From Caldilineaceae bacterium (GTDB taxonomy: Bacteria; Chloroflexota; Anaerolineae; Caldilineales; Caldilineaceae): 13,448 bases of DNA. The stretch spans positions 1 through 13,448 of the forward strand of contig JAPPKT010000103.1 in the NCBI GenBank assembly GCA_028819675.1, in the 5' to 3' direction. Each line of letters begins with the position of its first letter. Position 1 is the stretch's first letter. Positions 6,569 to 13,077 of this stretch are shown piece by piece. The translations under genes were made by a program, and so were the position numbers. The notes under the pieces were generated by a model. It was not told where the DNA came from. It saw only the letters and a list, made by a program, of their open reading frames with translations, and ran no database searches.

Positions 6569-8214
6569 AGATTGACAGGGAGCGGATCGTCACCCGCATC
6601 TGGGCCAGGAGCCACAGCGTGTGGAGTGACAAGCCGGACGAGATCGTGGACCGGCTGGGCTGGCTGGACATTGCCGTCAGAATGGAGGAGGAGCGGCATT
6701 GCATCAGCGCCCTGTTGCAGGATCTGCAGCAAGAGGGCTACACGCAGGCGGTTCTGCTGGGGATGGGGGGATCCAGCCTGGCGCCGGAGGTGTTTGCGCG
6801 TACATTCGGCAGCGGTCCGATGTCGTTGCGGATATTGGACAGCACGCACCCGGCGGCCGTCCAGAGTGTAGCCGCCAATTTGGATGCGGCGCGAACGCTA
6901 TTCATTGTCGCCACCAAGTCGGGTACTACGGCTGAAACGCTGTCCCTCTTCAAATATTTCTACAACCATCTTCAAGAGAAGCTCGGCGAAGCGGAGGCGG
7001 GTGCGCACTTTGTCGCGATAACGGATGCGGGCAGCGAACTCGTCAAACTGGGACAGGCGTGCAATTTCCGCGCAGTCTTTATCAATGATCCGAACATCGG
7101 CGGCCGCTATTCGGCGCTGTCGCACTTTGGTTTGATTCCGGCGGCGCTGCTGGGGGTCAATCTGCGGCGTCTACTGCGTCGCGGCCAAGAGGCGAAAAAC
7201 GATTGCGGACGGCATATAACCGGTTCGCTCAATCCCGGCGCGCAGATTGGCGTGGTGATGGCGGAGATGGCCAAAGCGGGGCGGGACAAACTGACGGTCA
7301 TAGCGGACGAGGAGGTGGCTTCTTTCGCCGACTGGCTGGAGCAGTTGATCGCGGAGAGCACGGGCAAATCGGGGACGGGAATCGTGCCGGTGGTGGGTGA
7401 ACCGGCGGCGTCACCGGAGGCATACGGCGCGGACCGGTTGTTTGTTCATCTGCAGTGGAGCGACGCAGGGGCACAGGACGGGAAGGTGGAGGCGCTGATC
7501 GACGCCGGCCATCCGGTGATCCGCGTGCGCTTCCGTGACCGGTACGACCTGGGGGGACAGTTTTTCCTTTGGGAGTATGCTACGGCGGTGGCGGGGGCGC
7601 GTTTAGGCATTCACCCGTTTGATCAGCCGGATGTTGAGTCGGCGAAGCAGCAGTCGCGGCAGATGATGTCGGCCTATATGGAGAGCGGAAGCCTGCCTGC
7701 GCCGCAGCCGTCGCTGGAAAGTGCCGGCCTAAAGGTATACCTTGGGGGCGGGGATGGGGACAGACCGCCCGGCAGTGCGGACGAAGCGCTGGCAGCCTTT
7801 GTGGAAGGGGCGGCTGCAGGGGACTACTTCAGTATACAGGCCTACATGAGGCCCTGTTCCGCCGTGGACAGGTTGCTTAAGACCATGCAGGGACGTCTGC
7901 GAGACCGGACAAGGCTAGCGACGACCACCGGATACGGTCCCCGCTTTCTGCACTCCACGGGGCAGCTGCATAAGGGGGACCGGGGGAACGGTCTCTTCAT
8001 CCAACTTACTGACAGGCCGTCTTCGGACGCTGACATTCCCGACGAGCCGGGTTCGGCGGCGTCGGCGGTGCCGTTCGGTGTCCTGATCCAGGCCCAGTCG
8101 CTGGGGGACCGGCAGGCGCTGATCAATGCAGGGCGGCGCGTGTTACGGATCGATTTGGGGGAAGAGGCAGAATCGGGATTGGAGCGGCTGGTCGATTCAC
8201 TGGCAACGGTGTAA
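6529..8214 (+). CDS. pgi: Phosphoglucose isomerase, probable second half of a Tal-PGI fusion
   Basis: PGI interconverts glucose-6-phosphate and fructose-6-phosphate. The frame shows GMGGSS (nt 6760-6777), ATKSGTTAET (6910-6939), NDPNIGGRYSALS (around 7084-7122), then FFLWEYATAVAGARLGIHPFDQP and a late GYGPRFLHSTGQLHKG. These are features of the PGI part of bifunctional transaldolase/PGI proteins. The frame is -1 relative to transaldolase. The first ATG/GTG/TTG codon is GTG 6619, and starting there would cut off the conserved-looking segment RIWARSHSVW and the helix before it, encoded from about 6532. No Shine-Dalgarno precedes 6619. The coordinates therefore begin at the T7 slip point, giving 561 residues after the shift. 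If it is translated separately, the start would have to be GTG 6619 or a rare CTG at 6562. Confidence 0.9.
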   Translation, partial: YGALRSQVEGALEEIDRERIVTRIWARSHSVWSDKPDEIVDRLGWLDIAVRMEEERHCISALLQDLQQEGYTQAVLLGMGGSSLAPEVFARTFGSGPMSLRILDSTHPAAVQSVAANLDAARTLFIVATKSGTTAETLSLFKYFYNHLQEKLGEAEAGAHFVAITDAGSELVKLGQACNFRAVFINDPNIGGRYSALSHFGLIPAALLGVNLRRLLRRGQEAKNDCGRHITGSLNPGAQIGVVMAEMAKAGRDKLTVIADEEVASFADWLEQLIAESTGKSGTGIVPVVGEPAASPEAYGADRLFVHLQWSDAGAQDGKVEALIDAGHPVIRVRFRDRYDLGGQFFLWEYATAVAGARLGIHPFDQPDVESAKQQSRQMMSAYMESGSLPAPQPSLESAGLKVYLGGGDGDRPPGSADEALAAFVEGAAAGDYFSIQAYMRPCSAVDRLLKTMQGRLRDRTRLATTTGYGPRFLHSTGQLHKGDRGNGLFIQLTDRPSSDADIPDEPGSAASAVPFGVLIQAQSLGDRQALINAGRRVLRIDLGEEAESGLERLVDSLATV

Positions 8215-8237
8215 GGGAAGCGTAGGACAGGGGGAGC

Positions 8238-8294
8238 ACGCGATCGGGGAAAGGGCGCCCTGCAGGTGGGTAGGTGCCCTGATTCCGATCGCGT
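8238..8294 (+). promoter_or_regulatory. Long two-part hairpin between pgi and rpiA
   Basis: ACGCGATCGG (8238-8247) is perfectly complementary to CCGATCGCGT (8285-8294). Inside it, AGGGCGCC (8252-8259) pairs with GGTGCCCT (8273-8280) with one G-U. The two stems are separated by a 4x4 internal loop and capped by a 13-nt loop. It begins 23 nt after the pgi stop and ends 22 nt before the rpiA ATG. A terminator/attenuator, an mRNA processing or stability element, or an rpiA leader are all possible. Only a weak T-rich tail (TAATGTTT) follows. Confidence 0.55.
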
Positions 8295-8316
8295 TAATGT
8301 TTCGAAACGGAGACGA

Positions 8317-9012
8317 ATGCAGATTCAAGAGGTAGATGCTCTGAAGCGGCAGGCAGCCGAAGCTGCGGTGGCGCATATTGAATCGGGGATGGTCGTGGGG
8401 TTGGGCGCGGGGAGCACGGCGCTGAAGGCGCTCGAATGTATCGCGGAGCGCCTGGCAGTGGGCAGGCTCACAGAGATTCTCGGCGTGCCCAGTTCGGAAC
8501 AGGTGGCCGCAGATGCACAGCGGCTGGCGATTCCGCTTACCACCCTGGACTGTCATCCACGCATTGACCTGACGATCGACGGCGCCGACGAGGTCGATCC
8601 GCAGCTGCGCGTGATCAAGGGCGGGGGCGGCGCACTGCTACGGGAGAAGATCGTTGCGCAGGCGAGTGAGCGTGAGATGATCATCGTGGATGAGCGCAAG
8701 CGATCTGAGCGACTGGGCGAGAAGTGGGCGCTGCCAGTGGAGGTGCTTTCCTTTGGTCTGCGGGCCCACGTGGCGTACATTGAACGGCTTGGTGCGGCGG
8801 TGCAGGTGCGGACAGTGCCGGACGGCAGTCATTTTCGAACTGACAGCGGCAATCTGATTCTCGACTGTGCGTTCGGTCCTATGGAAGACCCGGAGTGCAT
8901 TGCCGGCGCGTTGGAGAGACGGGCCGGCATCGTTGAGCACGGCCTTTTCCTCGATCTGGTGACGGACTTGATCGTCGCCAGCCCCGCGGGTACGCAACAC
9001 CTAACCCGATAA
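8317..9012 (+). CDS. rpiA: Ribose-5-phosphate isomerase A
   Basis: RpiA interconverts ribose-5-phosphate and ribulose-5-phosphate in the pentose phosphate pathway. The 231-residue length is normal. Motifs: GLGAGSTA at 28-35, DGADEVD at 88-94, [14 protein letters not shown] from 101 and VDERK after it. D88, D91, K101 and E110 fall at the spacing of the catalytic residues D81, D84, K94 and E103 of the E. coli enzyme. The ATG at 8317 has GGAG at 8309-8312 (short spacing); a GTG at 8266 lies inside the upstream hairpin and is unlikely. It is the last gene of the same-strand carbon module, 102 nt after pgi, with its own structured leader. Confidence 0.96.
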   Translation: MQIQEVDALKRQAAEAAVAHIESGMVVGLGAGSTALKALECIAERLAVGRLTEILGVPSSEQVAADAQRLAIPLTTLDCHPRIDLTIDGADEVDPQLRVIKGGGGALLREKIVAQASEREMIIVDERKRSERLGEKWALPVEVLSFGLRAHVAYIERLGAAVQVRTVPDGSHFRTDSGNLILDCAFGPMEDPECIAGALERRAGIVEHGLFLDLVTDLIVASPAGTQHLTR

Positions 9013-9090
9013 CTGAACAACCGATTGAACTGAGGAGGCGTCAGGGGATCCTGTTCTGCGGCGGCGGTCCGTGTCTCTCTTGCTTTTTTC

Positions 9091-9118
9091 AAGGGGCGCG
9101 GGCATCTTCGCCGCGCTT
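9091..9118. terminator. GC-rich hairpin in the convergent rpiA/LysM gap
   Basis: GCGCGG (9096-9101) pairs with CCGCGC (9111-9116) around a 9-nt loop. A T6 run lies just before it on the + strand (A-run after it on the - strand). The orientation is wrong for a classical terminator of either neighbour, so this is only a weak candidate. Nothing else convincing is seen in 9013-9156. Confidence 0.2.
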
Positions 9119-9156
9119 GTTGGGAGGATTGGAGGCAGCCCAGTTGGACCGCCTCA

Positions 9157-10140
9157 TCAATTCGATTGCGGGATAATCAGTTGATCTCCGACACGGAGCA
9201 GGTCGGCGTTGGAGATGTTGTTGGCGGCCATGAGCGCGTCAACAGTGACATCAAACTGTTGGGCGATGCCGAGAAGTGTGTCGCCTTCCTGCACGGTGTA
9301 AAGAGTCTGGTTCATAATGCTTACGTCGGCGGCGGACAGGCCGGGGATGAGAAGGACGGTGTCGACTCTCACGACATGCGGGTTGGTGATCGTGTTGCTG
9401 TTAAAGGCGATGAGCTCGGGCACGGTCACCCCGTATTGATCGGCGATGGATGCCAGAGTTTCGCCGGGGCGGACGGTGTGCGTGCCCACCTGCCGAGACA
9501 GTGCTGGATCAGCAGCGCCTCTCTGTGCACTGGGCTGATCTGCGAACTCGCTTGCGCTGGGAATCAGTAACTCCTGGCCGATGGAGATGTTGTGCTCGTC
9601 GCGCAGGTTGTTGAGACTCATGATCTGGTTCAAGGCTACGTCGTAGCGAAGGGCGATTGACAGCAGCGTATCGCCCTCTTGAACCGTGTACTTGAACGGC
9701 TCGGGGGTGGCCGTGGGGATGCCTTCGGGCGTGGTCAGGCCGGGCACATAGGGCATACGAAGGACCTGGCCCACCTGGAGCGCGTCGGTAGTGAGCAGGT
9801 TCATCTCCCGAATTCGCTGGATCTCCGTGCCGAATTTGTCGGCGATTGTTGAAAGGGTATCTCCCGGTCTGACTTCATAGGTGACTGTGGTCGGGACCGG
9901 CGTGTCTTCGGGTGTCGGCAAGGGCGTTTCAGTGGCCGCGGGTTGCGGCGTGTCCGGCGCCATGACGACCGGTTCCTCTTGCGGCGGTTCCGAGGCGTTG
10001 CCCGCCTCCTCGGCCACGCGCTCACGGGTACATGCGGAGAGCAGGAGAATTGCCGCCAGCGCCAGGATGACGCCGGACATCCGCGTAGAGATCATTGGTT
10101 GCGCTGCTGCTCTGTGATGTGAGCGCGACTGCGTGCCCAT
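9157..10140 (-). CDS. LysM-domain lipoprotein with four LysM repeats
   Basis: The 327-residue exported protein probably binds peptidoglycan or related N-acetylglucosamine polymers at the cell surface. A charged N-terminus and hydrophobic segment (about 22-36) lead to a lipobox LSA-C with Cys37, indicating lipid anchoring. A Pro/Thr/Glu-rich linker (about 50-87) follows. Four LysM domains lie at about 88-131, 149-194, 220-266 and 280-324, each starting Y/H-x-V-x-x-G-[DE]-T and ending near L-x-x-P. A second Pro/Thr linker separates domains 1 and 2. No hydrolase or peptidase domain is attached, so a structural or scaffolding role is likelier than lysis. The ATG at 10138-10140 is preceded on its strand by GTGGAG. 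It is convergent with rpiA and divergent from the beta-propeller gene. Confidence 0.92.
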   Translation of the reverse strand: MGTQSRSHHRAAAQPMISTRMSGVILALAAILLLSACTRERVAEEAGNASEPPQEEPVVMAPDTPQPAATETPLPTPEDTPVPTTVTYEVRPGDTLSTIADKFGTEIQRIREMNLLTTDALQVGQVLRMPYVPGLTTPEGIPTATPEPFKYTVQEGDTLLSIALRYDVALNQIMSLNNLRDEHNISIGQELLIPSASEFADQPSAQRGAADPALSRQVGTHTVRPGETLASIADQYGVTVPELIAFNSNTITNPHVVRVDTVLLIPGLSAADVSIMNQTLYTVQEGDTLLGIAQQFDVTVDALMAANNISNADLLRVGDQLIIPQSN

Positions 10141-10202
10141 CGGTTTTCTCCACTCCTGGAAGCCAATTGCCCGATTAGTTCGGGTCGAGAATCCGGAAAC
10201 CT

Positions 10203-10248
10203 GAGCCCAGAGGGTCTTTGCGGCTGCCCCTGGGCTCTATTTTGTGCT
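10203..10248. terminator. Terminator-like hairpin upstream of the LysM gene
   Basis: GAGCCCAG (10203-10210) pairs with CTGGGCTC (10230-10237). After a bulged A the stem extends by GGG/CCC (10212-10214 with 10227-10229), leaving a 12-nt loop. On the + strand a T-rich tract (TATTTTGTG) follows, as in an intrinsic terminator, yet no + strand gene precedes it. On the - strand it lies in the likely leader of the LysM gene and could act there instead. Confidence 0.4.
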
Positions 10249-10292
10249 TTCTGTCTGTGGGGAAGGGACAGAAGACGGCATGTAGTTAGCTT

Positions 10293-10320
10293 ATATGCCA
10301 ACGCGTGTCAGTTGGCATAT
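10293..10320. repeat. Perfect 10-bp inverted repeat
   Basis: ATATGCCAAC (10293-10302) and GTTGGCATAT (10311-10320) are exact reverse complements around an 8-nt spacer. The site lies between the two divergent genes. It could be an operator for a dimeric regulator or an RNA hairpin in the LysM leader; the sequence does not decide. Confidence 0.6.
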
Positions 10321-10660
10321 TGAATGATAGCACACGCATAAATGGCCCGCAAGCAGTTTTGGAATTTGAGGTGCCCCAGATTCTGAGGGGGTCGTTGTCT
10401 GAATCAGGATTTGCAGGATTTTCGATATTTTTGGGATGGCAGAGGATGGCGTGCGGGACGTGGGGCGGCCCCCTGCGAGGGACCAGACGGGCAGAGTTCA
10501 AAGAGACAACGGTGCAGGTGAACTCAGAATTGCGGTCGGGGTCGAATCGATCGTAAGAGAACGGTCCGAAATCGTTCCGGGAGATGGCCGGAAGAACGTC
10601 CGGGATGAAAGTACAATCATGGCATCAGAAGGTTGAAACGAAGTTCGGGGAGGACCGGCC
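10321..10660. other. Non-coding stretch with a degenerate CAGGATTT repeat
   Basis: No convincing gene is present. TCAGGATTT and GCAGGATTT stand next to each other (about 10404-10421), with looser copies (GGGATGG, GAGGATGG) around 10433-10447. A small hairpin, TTCCGG/CCGGAA (10575-10593), and a TACAAT (10612-10617) without a clear -35 box precede the next gene. The latter may be its -10 element. Confidence 0.35.
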
Positions 10661-11881
10661 ATGATTATACGAGTACTCTTGACAGGAACGACGCTGGTGC
10701 TGCTGGCCCTGGTGGCTTCAGTTGGCGCGGCAGGGGCTTCCGCGCCGGAAGGAATCCCGATTGGCGAACTGGAAAAGGTTCGAGCTTATGCTGCGGCGGC
10801 GCAAATGGGCGGGCGCAGCTACGTGGTTGATGGCGGCCGGCTCTTCGCCGGGGTAGGCGGGGCCTGGGAGCCGCTGCCGGCGCCGCAGGGCGTAATCGTC
10901 AATGCAGTCGCGGTGGACCGGTCGGACTCGGAGACCGTGTTTATCGGCGCGGCCAACAGGCTCAGCGTCTATGTCGCGCGCAACGGGGGTAAAGCGTGGC
11001 AGGGGTACTCCGTGGATCCGGGCTCCATTGGCGGCGTGACCGCGATGGCCTTTGACGCGTTCAACCGGCTGCTGTACGTGGGGACGGTCTCGGATGGGAT
11101 CTATCGCCTGCGGGACACTGGCGCCGGACCGGGGCAGGGCCTGGTTGCGAGTGGGCATCTGCAGTTGGAGGAGCCAGTGTTGGAGATCGCGGTTGACAGC
11201 ACGGGGGCGGGGCTGGCGTTTGTACGTACTCCGGAAAAACTGTATCGGGCCGATGCTTACGGGCTGAGATGGTTGGTGGTGCACAATCTGCCCAGCCCGC
11301 CGACAGCCGTTGCGGTGGCCGACAGTTCGCCGCCGAGGGTTTATGCAGGTACGGCAGGCGGGGGCGTGCTTGTGAGTGGTGACGGAGCCGCTTGGCGGGC
11401 GGTGAATCACGGGCTGGATAACGCGGGTGACGGCAAGCTCATCGTTAGCGACGTGGTGGTGGACCCAGCGCAGCCGGAGGTCCTTTATGCCGCGACGGGC
11501 GACTCAGAGTTGGGCGAAGTTCAGGGACTGTCGGGCAAGGTGGCGATGAGCACTGACGGCGGCGGCCGGTGGGAGAGTTTGGCAGAGTTGGAGAAGGCGC
11601 AGGCGGCAGAACTGTTGCCAGTGCCAGGGCAAAGCGGGCTGGTCTACGTGCTTACAACCGCCAGTCGAACGCCGTTTGCAGTAGGCATGGGACCTCCAAC
11701 CGAGATGCTCGTGAGCGAAGGGTTGCCTGAAGGAGGTCCGAGAGGCCCGGGCCTGCTGGCCTGGATTCTGGCAGGGCACGCCAGCGCGGCGCTTGTAATT
11801 CTGGGTGTGAGCGAGATCAGAGGAGGGGGGCGGAGGAGAGTCGGACCGGCCTATGGGATGCGTTCCGCTCAGGCCGGTTGA
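10661..11881 (+). CDS. Exported beta-propeller (BNR/Ycf48-like) protein with C-terminal anchor
   Basis: The 406-residue protein starts with a clear signal peptide (hydrophobic about 5-24, then AGASA). Its body repeats the pattern of sialidase/Ycf48-type beta-propellers. Blades contain V-Y/F-[IV]-G/A-T or A-x-x-G (VFIGAANRL, LYVGTVSDGIYR, VYAGTAGGGVLVS, VLYAATGDSE), alternating with Asp-box-like pieces such as NGGKAW, GDGAAW and TDGGGRW. Near the C-terminus a hydrophobic span (about 365-384) precedes a basic tail (GGGRRR), so the propeller is probably outside and tethered to the membrane. The ATG at 10661 follows a strong GGGGAGGA at 10647-10654. The ligand or partner is unknown, and the Asp-box pattern alone does not imply sialidase activity. 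Confidence 0.82.
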   Translation: MIIRVLLTGTTLVLLALVASVGAAGASAPEGIPIGELEKVRAYAAAAQMGGRSYVVDGGRLFAGVGGAWEPLPAPQGVIVNAVAVDRSDSETVFIGAANRLSVYVARNGGKAWQGYSVDPGSIGGVTAMAFDAFNRLLYVGTVSDGIYRLRDTGAGPGQGLVASGHLQLEEPVLEIAVDSTGAGLAFVRTPEKLYRADAYGLRWLVVHNLPSPPTAVAVADSSPPRVYAGTAGGGVLVSGDGAAWRAVNHGLDNAGDGKLIVSDVVVDPAQPEVLYAATGDSELGEVQGLSGKVAMSTDGGGRWESLAELEKAQAAELLPVPGQSGLVYVLTTASRTPFAVGMGPPTEMLVSEGLPEGGPRGPGLLAWILAGHASAALVILGVSEIRGGGRRRVGPAYGMRSAQAG

Positions 11882-12260
11882 AGGAGATGGCCTGTTGCAG
11901 GTTTGGTCTGGGGCTTTGGGACCGTGCGGCAGCAGTGTGAAGGCGCCCGCTCCCCCGTGGGCGTCTTCGAGAACTGCGATGCCTTTTGAGGCAGTGCGGG
12001 GGTGTGGGAAGAGAGTCGTTTCCTGTTGTGGGAGAAGTCTTGTCCTGGCTCGTAGGCGTTTGCGTAAACGGAGATGTGGAAGGGCAAGAAGGGGTCTTTG
12101 CACGGCGGGCTACAGAGGTTCAAGAGGGGCAATCAGGAGGGGAGTCCACGAGGGCACCCACTGGAGGGTCCAGATCGTTCGGTCCTGTGCCTGGAATTGG
12201 GGTCGCCGGGACTGAGGGCGCAGCTCAGTTAGACAGCAGGATCGGTTCCAAGTGGGGGCT
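11882..12260. other. Non-coding gap between convergent genes
   Basis: I see no gene here. Open frames on both strands are rich in Arg, Cys, Gly and Pro, lack ribosome binding sites and resemble no family. The stretch holds a strong hairpin at 11939-11968 and a weaker ACTGAG/CTCAGT repeat (12211-12216 with 12224-12229) shortly after the end of the - strand gene. Confidence 0.5.
11939..11968 (+). terminator. Hairpin downstream of the beta-propeller gene
   Basis: GAAGGCGCCC (11939-11948) pairs over ten positions (one G-U) with GGGCGTCTTC (11959-11968) around a 10-nt loop, 57 nt after the stop codon. The stem is stable but no U-tract follows, so it may stop transcription weakly or protect the 3' end. 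Confidence 0.35.
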
Positions 12261-13022
12261 CTATCTCAGTTGAGGGAAAGCAGATGCGATGGTCAGGCCG
12301 GCGAAGAGGAGCAGCATCAGGAAGGCTCTGCCGCCGGAAAGGAGGAAGAGAAGACCCCACGGGGCCACGCCGAGGATGATGCCGGCTATGGCGAAGTGAG
12401 GAAGCTTGCGGCCGCGGCGGTTGCCGACTGCGCTGCGAATGATGCGGGCCGCGAGCGTGCCGGCGCCGGAGCCGATGATGAAGGCAATGAAGAATCCGAA
12501 GAAGCCAATGCTGCCGAGCAGAAAGCCGACGATGGGGGCGACGATCAGGGTGAGCACAAAGCCAACGGCAAGGGCGACGATGTTGTCCCTACCCAAGGCG
12601 TTGAAGTAGATGTTCTGCTGTTCGCGGACGCATTCGTTGCAACGGTAGCCGACGGGTGTACGCACGGCGCAGGAGATGCAGATCGGTTTTCCGCATTTGT
12701 TGCAGCGCAGGAGCGTTTCCCGGTCGGGGTGGTTGGCGCAGGTCAGGCTTTCGGGTTCGCCATCGCTGCCTACTACAATGGGAGCTGGTCTGCCGTCGTA
12801 GATGGCGCGGCGGGCGGGGTCACCGAGTATTTCGTAGGCTTTTACGATGGCAGCAAGCTTTTGCTCGGCGTAGGCCCGGTCTGCGGCGGATTCAAGAGTC
12901 TCGGGCTGGTAGAGCTTTTGCAGCCGGATGAATTGCTGCTCGATCTCCTCTTGATCGGCATCATGGCGTAGATCGAGGGTACGGTAAAGCTCCTTGTCGG
13001 GTTGGTTGGAATCGTCTGACAT
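12261..13022 (-). CDS. Membrane protein with HPD-less J-like domain and B-box-type zinc finger
   Basis: The 253-residue protein has three parts. Residues 11-76 follow a J domain (ELYRTLDL..DAD..EIEQQF..L...YQPE...AY.IL.DP.RR.IYD), but the invariant HPD is QPE (39-41), so stimulation of DnaK is unlikely. Residues 95-131 form a compact zinc-binding motif (C95, H98, C107, C110, C115, C118, C128, C131) like a B-box finger. Residues 148-249 contain about four hydrophobic segments (near 148-169, 171-191, 210-229, 233-249), so the N-terminal domains are probably cytosolic and membrane-tethered. It lies 55 nt downstream of nadK on the same strand, probably co-transcribed. The ATG at 13020-13022 has only a weak purine-rich leader. 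Substrate or partner is unknown. Confidence 0.85.
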   Translation of the reverse strand: MSDDSNQPDKELYRTLDLRHDADQEEIEQQFIRLQKLYQPETLESAADRAYAEQKLAAIVKAYEILGDPARRAIYDGRPAPIVVGSDGEPESLTCANHPDRETLLRCNKCGKPICISCAVRTPVGYRCNECVREQQNIYFNALGRDNIVALAVGFVLTLIVAPIVGFLLGSIGFFGFFIAFIIGSGAGTLAARIIRSAVGNRRGRKLPHFAIAGIILGVAPWGLLFLLSGGRAFLMLLLFAGLTIASAFPQLR

Positions 13023-13077
13023 TGGATTTCGCTTTCTACTCTGTCACGGGCCTCCGGCAAGGGGCGCAAGGTGAGCG

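Noticed and set aside
8238..8294. CGATCG palindromes as cyanobacterial HIP1 sites
   Set aside because: The octamer GCGATCGC is not present; the sequence is explained as the arms of the hairpin.
11504..12103. 199-codon - strand open frame covering the gap after the beta-propeller gene
   Set aside because: It is largely antisense to the propeller gene, is Arg/Pro/His-rich and lacks a ribosome binding site.
12252..12971. 239-codon + strand open frame over the J-like gene
   Set aside because: It is an Ala/Gly/Glu-rich shadow; the - strand frame has the J-like domain, zinc ligands and membrane segments.
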